A DNA stretch of 45,841 bases from Candidatus Helicobacter avicola (GTDB lineage: Bacteria; Campylobacterota; Campylobacteria; Campylobacterales; Helicobacteraceae), in assembly GCA_019112865.1 (NCBI GenBank), contig DXIN01000011.1, forward strand, positions 1-45,841, in the 5' to 3' direction. The translations under genes were made by a program, and so were the position numbers. Numbering within the stretch: the stretch's first letter is position 1; each line of letters starts with the position of its first letter. The notes under the pieces were generated by a model. It was given only the letters and a program-made list of their open reading frames with translations. It searched no databases and had not been told where the DNA came from. Shown piece by piece: positions 36,402-44,640 of this stretch.

Positions 36402-36441
36402 TTAGATTCTATAATATTGCTAGTGTTTTAGATTCTATAAT
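36402..36441 (+). promoter_or_regulatory. Tandem -10 boxes before tatB in a direct repeat
   Basis: TTAGATTCTATAAT occurs at 36402-36415 and again at 36428-36441, each ending in a perfect TATAAT. They lie 78-117 bases before the tatB ATG. Further TACAAT boxes at 36458 and 36466 are nearer. Which is used is not decidable by eye. Confidence 0.45.
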
Positions 36442-36518
36442 TTAAAGTTTTTTGCATTACAATTCTACAATTTCTTTGTATTGCTTTTTGGGCGATAGAT
36501 ATTTTGGAAGGTTTGGTG

Positions 36519-37160
36519 ATGTTTGGCGTGGGTATTTTTGAGATTGTGGTGATTTTGGTGGTGGCGGTGATTTTTTTGGGACCAGATAAGCTACCACAGG
36601 CTATCGTGGATATTACGAAATTCCTGCGCGCAGTCAAAAAGACTATCAATGATGCCAAAGATACCTTTGATAAGGAAGTGCAGATAAGCGAACTAAAAAA
36701 AGAAGCCCTTGAGTATAAAAAACTCTTTGAAGACAATGTCAATGCCGCAAAGGGCGAGGTGGATTCACTCACAAAAGATTTGGAGTTTAAAGAGCTAAGC
36801 AACCTCTCGCTCAATAACCCCACCAATCAGCCTATCCCCACGCACCCACAAAAAAGTGCAGAATCTCGCGCCTTAGAATCACTCAATTTCCAAAGTGAGC
36901 AAATAGACGCGGATATGGGCATATCCCACGATTCGCCCTCACAGCCAAATACGCAAGATGGCGCAAAATCCACATTTTCTAAGGATTGTAGTGCCACACC
37001 TTCTGATGTGGCAGATTCTCCTGCTGTCTCATCACATTCGCAAGAACTTGCCAATAGCACACAATCCACCCAGACACACCGGCAAGATTCACAAGATATA
37101 GGCACACAAGGGGACTTGCATACACAATCTACTTCTGCCACTTCGCCCAAAGGAGTCTAA
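36519..37160 (+). CDS. tatB: Twin-arginine translocase subunit TatB
   Basis: TatB, with TatC, recognises twin-arginine signal peptides of folded exported proteins. The N-terminal helix and hinge MFGVGIFEIVVILVVAVIFL-GPDKLPQ are textbook TatA/B, followed by an amphipathic helix (VDITKFLRAVKKTINDAKD) and a long Ser/Thr/Gln-rich, disordered tail. The frame opens with TTG at 36504, but the ATG at 36519 with GGAAGG upstream gives the family N-terminus and 213 residues. tatC follows after three bases. The order tatB-tatC-queA-rsmG is that of H. pylori. Confidence 0.93.
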   Translation: MFGVGIFEIVVILVVAVIFLGPDKLPQAIVDITKFLRAVKKTINDAKDTFDKEVQISELKKEALEYKKLFEDNVNAAKGEVDSLTKDLEFKELSNLSLNNPTNQPIPTHPQKSAESRALESLNFQSEQIDADMGISHDSPSQPNTQDGAKSTFSKDCSATPSDVADSPAVSSHSQELANSTQSTQTHRQDSQDIGTQGDLHTQSTSATSPKGV

Positions 37161-37163
37161 GCA

Positions 37164-37967
37164 ATGTTTGAAGACCTAAAACCCCACTTGCAAGATTTGC
37201 GAAAGCGACTTATCATCTCCGTGGCGGTGCTACTCCTTAGCTTTGGGATATGTTTTAATTTTTGGGGAGTTATTTTTGATTGGGTTGCTGCACCTATTAA
37301 TAGCGCGCTAGAAAACGAGTCTATTAAGGCACATCTCGCTGCTCTAACGATATTAGAAAATATCTTTGTCGCGCTCAAAGTCGCGTTTTTCGCCGCGCTT
37401 GTGGTGTCTATGCCCATTATTTTTTGGCAATTTTGGCTTTTTATCGCACCGGGCTTGTATAAGCACGAAAAAAAAATCGTCCTACCATTTGTGGCATTTG
37501 CAAGTGTGATGTTTGCGTGTGGTGTAGCGTTTGCGTATTATATCGTGTTGCCTGTGGTGATTGAGAATGTCCTGCTTTTTGGGAGTGATAAGTTTGAAGG
37601 GAGCTTGAGCGCGGAAAATTATGTGATGTTTTTCACGCGTCTTGTGGTGGGCTTTGGGATTGCGTTTGAGCTACCTGTGCTTAGCTATTTTTTGGCTAAA
37701 GTGGGAATGATTACAGACAAAAGCCTTAAAAATTTCTTTAAATACGCGGTGGTCATTATCTTTATCATCGCGGCGATTATCACACCTCCTGATGTGCTCT
37801 CCCAAATCTTTTTGGCTATTCCGCTTGTGGGGCTTTATGGCTTTTCAATCGTGATTGCGCATTTTGTCAATCCTGCACCCAAAGATGAGGAAGAAGAGCA
37901 GGAGGAAAGCCAAGATGAGAGCCACTCTAGTGAATCTAGCGCACCAATCCCAACGCAAAACTCTTAG
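37164..37967 (+). CDS. tatC: Twin-arginine translocase subunit TatC
   Basis: The core receptor of the Tat system, with six membrane helices. Diagnostic stretches are HLQDLRKRLIIS at the N-terminus (binding surface for the RR motif), FWQFWLFIAPGLY, FGIAFELPVL with the conserved Glu, and the IITPPDVLSQIFLAIPL region. The C-terminus is an acidic Glu/Ser-rich tail. It is 267 residues, directly after tatB and followed by queA. Confidence 0.97.
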   Translation: MFEDLKPHLQDLRKRLIISVAVLLLSFGICFNFWGVIFDWVAAPINSALENESIKAHLAALTILENIFVALKVAFFAALVVSMPIIFWQFWLFIAPGLYKHEKKIVLPFVAFASVMFACGVAFAYYIVLPVVIENVLLFGSDKFEGSLSAENYVMFFTRLVVGFGIAFELPVLSYFLAKVGMITDKSLKNFFKYAVVIIFIIAAIITPPDVLSQIFLAIPLVGLYGFSIVIAHFVNPAPKDEEEEQEESQDESHSSESSAPIPTQNS

Positions 37968-37973
37968 ATTCTA

Positions 37974-39032
37974 ATGTGCGCCTATACAAGCGATTTTGAG
38001 CTCTCAAGCTATGATTATATTCTGCCTCCAGAGCTTATTGCTATGCACCCTACCAATCCGCGCTGTGATGGGCGATTGCTCGTGTATTATCGTGAGAGTG
38101 GGCGTATTGAGCATAGGCATTTTAGGGATTTTTGTGAGGTGGTACCGCGGGATTACACGCTCGTGTGCAACGATACTAAAGTCCTCAAAGCACGGCTGTA
38201 TGCAAGCAGAGAGGGCGGTGAGAGTGTGCGAGAGATTTTGTTTCACAAAGCTTTTGGAAAATCAAGGTTTTTAGTCCAGATTCGTGGCAGGACTAAAGTC
38301 GGCGCGGTGTTTAGAATCTGTGATCGCACCAAATACCCTACGCACTTTAGTATGCGTGTATTGGAGGTTTTGGATAATGGCTTGCGTGTGGTGGAGTTTG
38401 GCAGTGCAGATTCTAGCGCACCCTTAGGGATAAGTGAGCTCTATGTAATGTTAGAATCTTGCGGGCACACACCTCTACCACCCTATATCAAGCGTGAGGA
38501 CACACTTGAGGATAGCACAGATTATCAAAGTGTGTTTGCGAGCAATGCAGGGGCTATCGCCGCACCTACGGCGAGTTTGCACTTTAGTGAGGAGGATTTC
38601 GCGCGTATAGGGGCATTGTATAAAGTGTGTTTTGTTACCTTGCATGTGGGAGCGGGGACATTTGCCAATGTGCACTCCCACGACATACGCGCCCATACTA
38701 TGCACTCCGAATCCTACGCCCTCTCATCACAAGCGCGTGATGCGATTTTGGGAGATTCTAAGCTATTATGTATCGGCACAACTACGGCACGCGTGGTGGA
38801 GTATTTTTGGCGCACACATCAATCTCAAGGCTTGTGCGATCTGTTTTTGCACCCGGGGAATGTGCCACAGCGAATGGACGCGCTTTTGACAAATTTTCAT
38901 TTCCCCAAAAGCACGCTTTTAATGCTTGTGAGCGCGTTTGTGGGACGTGAGGAGGTGATGAGAATCTATGAATGTGCTATCGCACACAAATACAAGTTTT
39001 TTTCTTATGGCGATGGTATGTTGATACTCTAA
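37974..39032 (+). CDS. queA: S-adenosylmethionine:tRNA ribosyltransferase-isomerase
   Basis: QueA transfers and rearranges the ribosyl group of SAM onto 7-aminomethyl-7-deazaguanine in tRNA, the penultimate step of queuosine synthesis. Family blocks are DYILPPELIAMHP, VCNDTKVLKARL, HVGAGTFANV and TNFHFPKSTLLMLVSAF. Its 352-residue length is typical. It starts six bases after tatC with a poor ribosome site, so it probably depends on translation of tatC. Confidence 0.96.
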   Translation: MCAYTSDFELSSYDYILPPELIAMHPTNPRCDGRLLVYYRESGRIEHRHFRDFCEVVPRDYTLVCNDTKVLKARLYASREGGESVREILFHKAFGKSRFLVQIRGRTKVGAVFRICDRTKYPTHFSMRVLEVLDNGLRVVEFGSADSSAPLGISELYVMLESCGHTPLPPYIKREDTLEDSTDYQSVFASNAGAIAAPTASLHFSEEDFARIGALYKVCFVTLHVGAGTFANVHSHDIRAHTMHSESYALSSQARDAILGDSKLLCIGTTTARVVEYFWRTHQSQGLCDLFLHPGNVPQRMDALLTNFHFPKSTLLMLVSAFVGREEVMRIYECAIAHKYKFFSYGDGMLIL

Positions 39033-39045
39033 AGGAGGGCGAGTG

Positions 39046-39633
39046 ATGGACGATGTGCTAGAGTATTGCAAATCCCTTGGGATTGCTCTTAGTGATGAGG
39101 GGGCAAAAAAGCTAGAAGTGTATGCTAATAGGCTTTTGGAGTGGAATAAGATTCACAATCTTAGTGGGGCGAGCACGTTAGATTCAATCAAGGAGAATAT
39201 CATCGATTCGCTCTATCCCTTGCGTTTTGTGGATAGCTTCGTCAGCTGTCTTGATATAGGAAGTGGTGGGGGATTCCCCGCTATTGTGCTCTCTATCGCG
39301 CTGCCACAGGTGCGATTTATCCTCACAGAGCCTAGGGCGAAACGTTTTGCGTTTTTGCAGCATATGATTGCACAGCTTGAGTTAGGCAATACTAGGGTGT
39401 TGCCTACGCGGATTCAAGAAATCCCTATCACAGAAGTCAATAATATCGATCTCATCACTTCACGGGCGGTGATGAGTGTGGAGGAGATTATGCACTATGG
39501 ACGCAAGTTTTTGAGCCATAATGGGCATTATTTGCTTTTTAAGGGTTCAAGATTCAAGAAAGAAATGCCAAGTATGAGTATAGAGGAATGTTTTAGTAGA
39601 AATGATAGAATCTACTTTTATAAAAAGGGGTGA
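39046..39633 (+). CDS. rsmG: 16S rRNA (guanine-N7) methyltransferase RsmG
   Basis: This SAM-dependent enzyme (GidB) methylates G527 of 16S rRNA; loss gives low-level streptomycin resistance. The SAM loop is LDIGSGGGFPAIVLSIALP, and the LLEWNKIHNLSG start and ITSRAV block are characteristic. The ATG at 39046 follows AAAGGAGG; the GTG one codon earlier is less likely. It is about 195 residues and co-directional with queA (13-base gap). Confidence 0.95.
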   Translation: MDDVLEYCKSLGIALSDEGAKKLEVYANRLLEWNKIHNLSGASTLDSIKENIIDSLYPLRFVDSFVSCLDIGSGGGFPAIVLSIALPQVRFILTEPRAKRFAFLQHMIAQLELGNTRVLPTRIQEIPITEVNNIDLITSRAVMSVEEIMHYGRKFLSHNGHYLLFKGSRFKKEMPSMSIEECFSRNDRIYFYKKG

Positions 39634-39636
39634 GAG

Positions 39637-39849
39637 ATGAAAATTTTGATTATTATCATAGCACTTTTGGCGGTGGTGTGGTTTGTGTTGTTGCGTCCGG
39701 GGCTAAAGTCTAGCACGCACAAATCCAAGGAACTGCCCAGTGAGACTATGCAAGAATGCTGTGTGTGCGGGGTGTTTGCCTCGCAAAAAGATGGGATTAG
39801 GCAAGGCGGGAAGTTTTTTTGCTCTAAAGAATGCAAGGCAAAGGCGTAG
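39637..39849 (+). CDS. Small membrane-anchored zinc-ribbon-like protein (PP0621 family)
   Basis: A 70-residue protein with an N-terminal membrane helix (MKILIIIIALLAVVWFVLL) and four cysteines plus conserved spacing in QECCVCGVF and FFCSKECKAKA, fitting a small zinc-binding domain. It starts three bases after rsmG. A similar short gene follows rsmG in H. pylori. Function unknown. Confidence 0.75.
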   Translation: MKILIIIIALLAVVWFVLLRPGLKSSTHKSKELPSETMQECCVCGVFASQKDGIRQGGKFFCSKECKAKA

Positions 39850-39852
39850 GCG

Positions 39853-40233
39853 ATGTTGGTTTTTGGGTATCCACATCTAAGCACTCCAAAGTTTCGTCAT
39901 ATCCGTGCGATTGAGGATATTGCGACAAGTAAGAATGATGAGATTGTGTGGTTTTATGCACGTGAGGATAGGGAGTTTGCGTTGCTCAAACATTGCGTGC
40001 GTTGTGAGATTGCTTGTGCGGTGCGGGTGGAGGAGATCTTAGACTTTGTGTTATGTGCAAGTTTAAAGCCCACCTATCTCATTATAGAATCCACTCCCAC
40101 GATATACCAAGGGATTGCCGAGAACTATATGCTAGATTCTAAAGTGCTGTGTGTCATCACGCACAAGGAGCAAATCGCTACTTTAGCACAAGAGGGTGTT
40201 GATGGCGTGGTTTTTAGCTCTTGGCTTGTGTGA
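39853..40233 (+). CDS. Conserved hypothetical protein
   Basis: A 126-residue cytosolic protein (MLVFGYPHLSTPKFRHI...) with an alternating strand/helix pattern and two cysteines in HCVRCEIACAV. It starts three bases after the preceding small gene, so it belongs to the tat-queA-rsmG unit and ends at a hairpin. No catalytic motif is visible. Confidence 0.7.
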   Translation: MLVFGYPHLSTPKFRHIRAIEDIATSKNDEIVWFYAREDREFALLKHCVRCEIACAVRVEEILDFVLCASLKPTYLIIESTPTIYQGIAENYMLDSKVLCVITHKEQIATLAQEGVDGVVFSSWLV

Positions 40234-40248
40234 GGTGCTAATACCTCA
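40231..40248. terminator. Hairpin between convergent genes
   Basis: TGAGGT-GCTAAT-ACCTCA, six pairs, begins within the stop of the 39853-40233 gene and ends 28 bases from the stop of the convergent response-regulator gene. Confidence 0.45.
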
Positions 40249-40275
40249 ATGCTTTAGATTCAGAGTTTCTTGGTG

Positions 40276-40956
40276 CTAAGCTTCAAGTTTATAGCCCACG
40301 CCACGCACCGAGATGATGTATTGGGGGTTTTTGGGGTTTTCTTCTATCTTGGCACGCAACCTTCCGATAATCACATCAATGCTTTTGTTTGAGCTCTCTG
40401 GGTTGATAGATTCAGATTCTATGGCGATGGCTTCGCGCGAAAACACATGTCCGCGTTTGCTAATAAGCAATGTGAGGATCTCATATTCCGCGCGTGTAAG
40501 CTCAAGCTTCTTGTCTTTGAAAAATACTTGTCGGCTATGCTTGTCGATTCGAAATACAGAATCTTTTTCTCTGCTTTGTTCTTTGGGATTTTTCTTGCTA
40601 TAACGGCGCAAAAGTGAGTGAATCCTCGCGACTAATTCTTTGGGGTCATAGGGCTTGGGCAAATAGTCATCAGCACCATATTCTAGGGCTTTGACCTTGT
40701 CATCGACATCGCTTCGTGCTGAAGATATGATAATAGGGATATTTTTTTGTTTTGCTACGCGTTTGCAGACTTCTAGTCCATCAAGATTGGGCAAAGTCAA
40801 GTCCAAAAGCAACACATCAAAGTGCTTGGCATTCACAGCACTCATTCCCGTATAGGGTTCATCATAGCTTGTTACATTCATATCGTGTTTTTTGAGATAA
40901 TCGCTCAAAATTTCGGCGAGCTCGACATCATCTTCAATCATCAAAATTTCTAACAT
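40276..40956 (-). CDS. arsR: OmpR-family response regulator (ArsR/HP0166 type)
   Basis: A two-component transcription factor of 226 residues. The receiver has acidic residues EDD at 8-10, phospho-Asp near residue 52 in [12 protein letters not shown], and Lys in [11 protein letters not shown]. The C-terminal winged helix contains [23 protein letters not shown] and RGVGYKLEA. Overall likeness is to H. pylori ArsR, the essential acid-responsive regulator. No histidine kinase is adjacent, so its partner lies elsewhere. A TATAAT box lies about 30 bases upstream. Other OmpR-type regulators of Helicobacter or Campylobacter (such as CprR) are the alternative. Confidence 0.75.
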   Translation of the reverse strand: MLEILMIEDDVELAEILSDYLKKHDMNVTSYDEPYTGMSAVNAKHFDVLLLDLTLPNLDGLEVCKRVAKQKNIPIIISSARSDVDDKVKALEYGADDYLPKPYDPKELVARIHSLLRRYSKKNPKEQSREKDSVFRIDKHSRQVFFKDKKLELTRAEYEILTLLISKRGHVFSREAIAIESESINPESSNKSIDVIIGRLRAKIEENPKNPQYIISVRGVGYKLEA

Positions 40957-40984
40957 AGCACACTCCTAAATGTGTAAATGCGTC

Positions 40985-40990
40985 ATTATA
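40985..40990 (-). promoter_or_regulatory. -10 box of the response-regulator gene
   Basis: Perfect TATAAT on the minus strand, 28 bases before the ATG at 40956. Confidence 0.55.
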
Positions 40991-41082
40991 CTCTAAGCAG
41001 TTTTATCGCAAGGTAAAAATTGGAAAACATCAGGGAGATAAAGCTCAAGAAGTCCAAAAAGTAACTTAGTATAGTGTTTGCA

Positions 41083-41106
41083 AAGCCCCTTAGAGAAAAG
41101 GGGCTT
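41083..41106 (-). terminator. Terminator of ahpC
   Basis: AAGCCCCTT and AAGGGGCTT form nine pairs around a six-base loop, nine bases after the ahpC stop. Confidence 0.7.
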
Positions 41107-41114
41107 GTGAGAGA

Positions 41115-41711
41115 TTAAAGTTTATCAGCGTTTTGGCTTAGGTATTCTGCTACACCTTTGGCATTCGCTACCATACCTTTATCGCCTTTATTCCAGCCAG
41201 CAGGGCATACTTCGCCATGTTGCTCAAAGTGCAAAAGCGCATCGCACATTCTAATCATTTCATCAACATTTCTGCCAAGTGGGAGGTCGTTGATCACTGC
41301 GTGGCGCACGACTTTGTTTCTGTCGATAAGGAAGCTTCCGCGCAATGCCACTGCACCGCCAAAAAGCACATCATAATCACGAGAAATTTGCTTAGTGATA
41401 TCTGATACCATTGGGAATGTTACCGCACCGATACCGCCTTCTTTTACTGGAGTGTTTCTCCACGCGAAATGCACTTCTTTAGAATCTATCGACACACCAA
41501 TAACGCTAAATCCGCGCTCTGCGAAGTCTTTTACCCTGTGGTCAAATGCGATAATCTCGCTAGGGCACACAAATGTGAAATCTTTGGGCCAAAAGAAAAT
41601 AACCGCACCATTTTTGCCAATGTTGCTGTAAAGGTTGAAGTTATCCTCAAATGTGCCATCAGCTTTGATTGCCTCTGCTGTAAAATCCGGGGCTTGTTTT
41701 GTAACTAACAT
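41115..41711 (-). CDS. ahpC: 2-Cys peroxiredoxin AhpC/TsaA
   Basis: This thiol peroxidase reduces H2O2, organic peroxides and peroxynitrite, usually with thioredoxin in Helicobacter. The peroxidatic Cys is in DFTFVCPSEI and the resolving Cys in HGEVCPAGW. From the ATG at 41711, preceded by AAGGAG, the protein is 198 residues, the length of the H. pylori enzyme; an upstream frame extension to 41744 is not used. A Fur/PerR-like palindrome lies about 25 bases upstream, and a strong hairpin ends the gene. Confidence 0.97.
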   Translation of the reverse strand: MLVTKQAPDFTAEAIKADGTFEDNFNLYSNIGKNGAVIFFWPKDFTFVCPSEIIAFDHRVKDFAERGFSVIGVSIDSKEVHFAWRNTPVKEGGIGAVTFPMVSDITKQISRDYDVLFGGAVALRGSFLIDRNKVVRHAVINDLPLGRNVDEMIRMCDALLHFEQHGEVCPAGWNKGDKGMVANAKGVAEYLSQNADKL

Positions 41712-41735
41712 CGTAGTCTCCTTAATAAAAATTTT

Positions 41736-41754
41736 TGATAACAAATTATTATCA
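41736..41754. promoter_or_regulatory. Fur/PerR-like operator upstream of ahpC
   Basis: TGATAA-CAAATTA-TTATCA is a 19-base palindrome with six perfect outer pairs. It resembles Fur-family boxes (GATAAT half-sites) and sits in the ahpC promoter region. Iron or peroxide control of ahpC by Fur or PerR is known in epsilonproteobacteria. Confidence 0.55.
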
Positions 41755-41845
41755 TAGGTGTGATTGTAATGAAAGTAAGTAACAAGAATCTAAATCTCAC
41801 TAAATTTTTTATCCACGCCTAATACACGCTTAATTTCTAATATGC

Positions 41846-41851
41846 TATTAT
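41846..41851 (+). promoter_or_regulatory. -10 box of trpB
   Basis: TATTAT, about 40 bases before the trpB ATG, with AAGGAG just ahead of the start. Confidence 0.4.
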
Positions 41852-41891
41852 GAAGCGTTTTTAAGAACTTTAAATTTCTCAAGGAGTGTAT

Positions 41892-43103
41892 ATGCCAACA
41901 CCACCCTATCTCAAGCAATTCCCTGATGAAAATGGCTATTTTGGTAAGTTTGGCGGGAGTTTCGTGCCAGAATCTATCGCAAAAGCTATGCAAGAAATCA
42001 ATGAGGCTTACGACTTAATCGCACAAAATAGCGACTTTATCGCCGAGTTGCGCAAGATTCGTGAAACTTTCCAAGGACGCCCTACGCCCATTTACTTCGC
42101 GCACAATCTCACGCGAGAGCTTGGTGGAGCGGGAATCTACCTCAAACGCGAGGATCTCAATCACACCGGCGCGCACAAACTCAATCATTGTATGGGCGAG
42201 GCACTTTTGGCAAAATTTATGGGCAAAAAGAAGCTAATTGCCGAGACGGGAGCAGGGCAGCATGGGGTGGCTTTGGCGACTGCGGCGGCGTATTTTGGGC
42301 TGGAGTGTGAGATTCATATGGGGGAAGTGGATATTGCCAAAGAACACCCAAATGTCGTGCGTATGAAGATCTTGGGTGCAAAAGTCGTGAGTGTGAGTGC
42401 AGGGGCAAAGACCCTCAAAGAAGCGGTAGATTCAGCTTTTGAGGCGTATTTGAAAGATCCGGTTAATAGTATCTATGCCATTGGTTCGGTGGTGGGACCA
42501 CACCCCTTTCCTAAGATGGTGCGGGATTTTCAGGCGGTTGTGGGCTTTGAGGCAAGAGAGCAGTTTATGAAAATGACTGGGGAGTTGCCCGATATTGTTA
42601 CTGCGTGTGTGGGTGGTGGAAGTAATGCAATGGGGATTTTTAGCGGATTTATTGATGATGCAGTGGAGCTGGTAGGTGTAGAGCCTCTAGGGCGCGGAAG
42701 TGGGCTAGGGGAGCATGCGGCAAGCCTTAGCTTTGGGAGTGAGGGCGTGATGCATGGATTTAATAGCATTATGCTTAAAGATTCTAAAGGCGAGCCCGCA
42801 GCGGTGCATAGTGTGGCAAGTGGGCTAGACTATCCGAGTGTGGGACCCGAGCATGCGTATCTGCATAGTATCGGACGCACCAAAGTTGCGGCTATCAGCG
42901 ATGAGGAGGCGATAAAGGCATTTTTTGCACTAAGCAAAAAGGAGGGCATTATCCCCGCTATTGAATCTAGCCACGCCCTAGCGTATGCACTCAAAATCGC
43001 ACCTGAATTAAAGGGCAAAAAGATTCTAGTCAATCTAAGCGGGCGGGGCGATAAGGACATTGATTTCGTGGTAGAAAAGTATGGATATGGGGAGGCTTTC
43101 TAA
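41892..43103 (+). CDS. trpB: Tryptophan synthase beta chain
   Basis: A PLP enzyme that condenses indole with serine. The PLP lysine is in HTGAHKLNH, the substrate Glu in [15 protein letters not shown], and the phosphate-binding loop in [10 protein letters not shown]; the C-terminal LSGRGDKD is intact. The ATG at 41892 with AAGGAG five bases upstream gives 403 residues; a GTG two codons earlier overlaps the ribosome site. No trpA or other trp gene is adjacent, so it may work with a distant TrpA or salvage free indole. The following 244 bases to 43347 hold nothing I recognise. Confidence 0.95.
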   Translation: MPTPPYLKQFPDENGYFGKFGGSFVPESIAKAMQEINEAYDLIAQNSDFIAELRKIRETFQGRPTPIYFAHNLTRELGGAGIYLKREDLNHTGAHKLNHCMGEALLAKFMGKKKLIAETGAGQHGVALATAAAYFGLECEIHMGEVDIAKEHPNVVRMKILGAKVVSVSAGAKTLKEAVDSAFEAYLKDPVNSIYAIGSVVGPHPFPKMVRDFQAVVGFEAREQFMKMTGELPDIVTACVGGGSNAMGIFSGFIDDAVELVGVEPLGRGSGLGEHAASLSFGSEGVMHGFNSIMLKDSKGEPAAVHSVASGLDYPSVGPEHAYLHSIGRTKVAAISDEEAIKAFFALSKKEGIIPAIESSHALAYALKIAPELKGKKILVNLSGRGDKDIDFVVEKYGYGEAF

Positions 43104-43347
43104 AATCTTTAGTGAATCTAGAAATCTCTCTCATGCGCTCTCAATGATTTTAGCAATTTGGCTTGGTTGCTTGCGCACGAGTTAAATTCCCTCATCTTGC
43201 AAACACCTAGGTTCTCACAAGGCACTAAAATTTCAGATTAGCCTTATTGGGATTTTGTGAGATGGCAAGATTCTATTTGTTTTACCTCACTCCAAACACC
43301 CTACTATGAATGTTTTGTGCGACTTACACATTTCTTTAGCTTTGTAT

Positions 43348-43521
43348 TTAAAAAACCTCACTATGGCTTCCTAGCCGAAAGCACACTAATACCAAAATAT
43401 CCTCTTGCTTTTTGTAGATTAAAAGCAAATCTGGCTCTATATGGCATTCTCTATATCCTACATACTCGCCCTTTAGGGCGTGGTCTTTATGCTTTGGCTC
43501 TAGGATTTCGTTGTTGGCGAG
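43348..43521. repeat. 174-base direct repeat, copy 1 (toxin 3' half)
   Basis: This segment matches 44467-44640 with one difference. It covers exactly the last 57 codons and the stop of the YafQ-type toxin gene. Confidence 0.95.
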
Positions 43522-43626
43522 CTTGTGTATCACTTCTTTGGCTTTTGTTAGTGATTGTGGCTTATGCTTATACCGCTTTAAGTCTTTTTTGAAAAGTTTA
43601 GAGTATTTGACTTCAAGCCCTGTCAT
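43348..43626 (-). CDS. YafQ/RelE-type mRNA interferase toxin (pair 1)
   Basis: A 92-residue basic protein of the RelE/ParE superfamily, YafQ-like: KYSKLFKKDLKR at the start, LKGEYVGYRECHIEPDLLLI with the catalytic-region histidine, and FRLGSHSEVF at the end. It would cleave mRNA on the ribosome when not bound by its antitoxin. The ATG overlaps the antitoxin stop by 14 bases. Its last 57 residues are the same as in the toxin of pair 3, while the first 35 differ. Confidence 0.88.
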   Translation of the reverse strand: MTGLEVKYSKLFKKDLKRYKHKPQSLTKAKEVIHKLANNEILEPKHKDHALKGEYVGYRECHIEPDLLLIYKKQEDILVLVCFRLGSHSEVF

Positions 43627-43828
43627 TTAAAATATCCTCAAACATTTCATCGACATTGCGGTATCCCCTATATTTCTCTGGATTTGCTAAGATTTCCTCA
43701 CACTCTCTCATCGCCTCTAGGGTCTCATCATTGGGAATCTTCTCTATCTCCAAATCTTTCTTAAGCCCCTTTAGGCTCTCAAGCACTTGCAAGGTCTCAA
43801 AATCCACATTTCTTAGAGTGATTGTCAT
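43613..43828 (-). CDS. RelB/DinJ-like antitoxin (pair 1)
   Basis: A 71-residue antitoxin starting MTITLRNVDFETLQVLES, the ribbon-helix-helix-like DNA-binding and dimer part. Its C-terminal tail (about residues 47-71) should wrap the toxin. The ATG at 43828 follows AAGGAG; the longer frame to 43870 is not supported. It is translationally coupled to the toxin gene and probably represses the pair. Confidence 0.82.
   Translation of the reverse strand: MTITLRNVDFETLQVLESLKGLKKDLEIEKIPNDETLEAMRECEEILANPEKYRGYRNVDEMFEDILNDRA
43696..43811. repeat. 116-base direct repeat, copy 1 (antitoxin 5' half)
   Basis: It matches 44833-44948 with two differences and codes the shared N-terminal half of two antitoxins. 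Confidence 0.9.
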
Positions 43829-43879
43829 AGCATGGCTCCTTAGATTTAATATCAGCATTGTAGCACACACATCTTTGAT

Positions 43880-44263
43880 TTACTCTATGTCTAACATTTC
43901 TTTCAGAATCTCACGCAATCCGTCTTTATTGATACTATCACTTGCTACTTCTACCACGACATCTTCTAGTCTTTCGTAAAAGTCCTCTCGCACAAGTTTA
44001 GGGTAATTTAATTTTATAAATGCCTTTGCAAGATACAAAGCGGTGCGTTTATTGCCATCTAAAAAAGGGTGAAATTTTACACAAGAAAAGATTAAGTGTG
44101 TAAGTTTGTCTAAAAAGCTAGGATACAGCTCATCATTTTGTATATGCGACAGAGCAGATTCTAAATAGCCAATTTGCGTTTTGTTATAGCCTTTTAATCC
44201 ATTCATAGCCTCCATAATATCATTATGCAAGATGATAACTTCCTCTAGGCTAAGGTAATTCAT
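43880..44263 (-). CDS. Doc/Fic-family toxin (pair 2)
   Basis: A 127-residue protein of the Doc type. The Fic motif is HPFLDGNKRTALYLAKAF, with catalytic His and the Asn-Lys-Arg triad. Doc proteins phosphorylate EF-Tu (Fic relatives AMPylate). YLSLEEVIILHNDIM at the start is the usual Doc N-terminus. It overlaps its antitoxin stop by four bases (ATGA). Confidence 0.88.
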   Translation of the reverse strand: MNYLSLEEVIILHNDIMEAMNGLKGYNKTQIGYLESALSHIQNDELYPSFLDKLTHLIFSCVKFHPFLDGNKRTALYLAKAFIKLNYPKLVREDFYERLEDVVVEVASDSINKDGLREILKEMLDIE

Positions 44264-44448
44264 TTATCTTTAAGCCTTTCAAAAACGGCTTTATTGCATT
44301 CTTTTTGCAAGTCATTTTTTAAAAAAGTGCGTAAAGCCTCAAAGTCCTTTTCCTCTTGTATTTCTATCTCTAAATTTTTCTGCACTTTTTGTAGATTTTT
44401 TATAGCCTCTAAAGTCTTAGAATCTACATTTTTAAGCATAATAGTCAT
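44260..44448 (-). CDS. Antitoxin of the Doc-type toxin (pair 2)
   Basis: A 62-residue protein, MTIMLKNVDSKTLEAIKNLQ..., with the same N-terminal pattern as the two RelB-like antitoxins in the array but a different tail (KNDLQKECNKAVFERLKDK). The start has AAGGA upstream. Its resemblance to antitoxins of another toxin family is unusual. Confidence 0.75.
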   Translation of the reverse strand: MTIMLKNVDSKTLEAIKNLQKVQKNLEIEIQEEKDFEALRTFLKNDLQKECNKAVFERLKDK

Positions 44449-44466
44449 ATTTTTTCCTTATCTTTC

Positions 44467-44640
44467 TTAAAAAACCTCACTATGGCTTCCTAGCCGAAAG
44501 CACACTAATACCAAAATATCCTCTTGCTTTTTGTAGATTAAAAGCAAATCTGGCTCTATATGGCATTCTCTATATCCTACATACTCGCCCTTTAGTGCGT
44601 GGTCTTTATGCTTTGGCTCTAGGATTTCGTTGTTGGCGAG
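44467..44640. repeat. 174-base direct repeat, copy 2 (toxin 3' half)
   Basis: Matches 43348-43521 except one base (silent, in an alanine codon). Confidence 0.95.

Noticed and set aside
43104-43347. Possible small gene in the gap after trpB
   Set aside because: No frame has a start with a ribosome site or recognisable motif on either strand.
43257-43592. Plus-strand frame of about 111 codons
   Set aside because: It mirrors the YafQ toxin on the other strand, lacks a ribosome site, and its composition is not protein-like.
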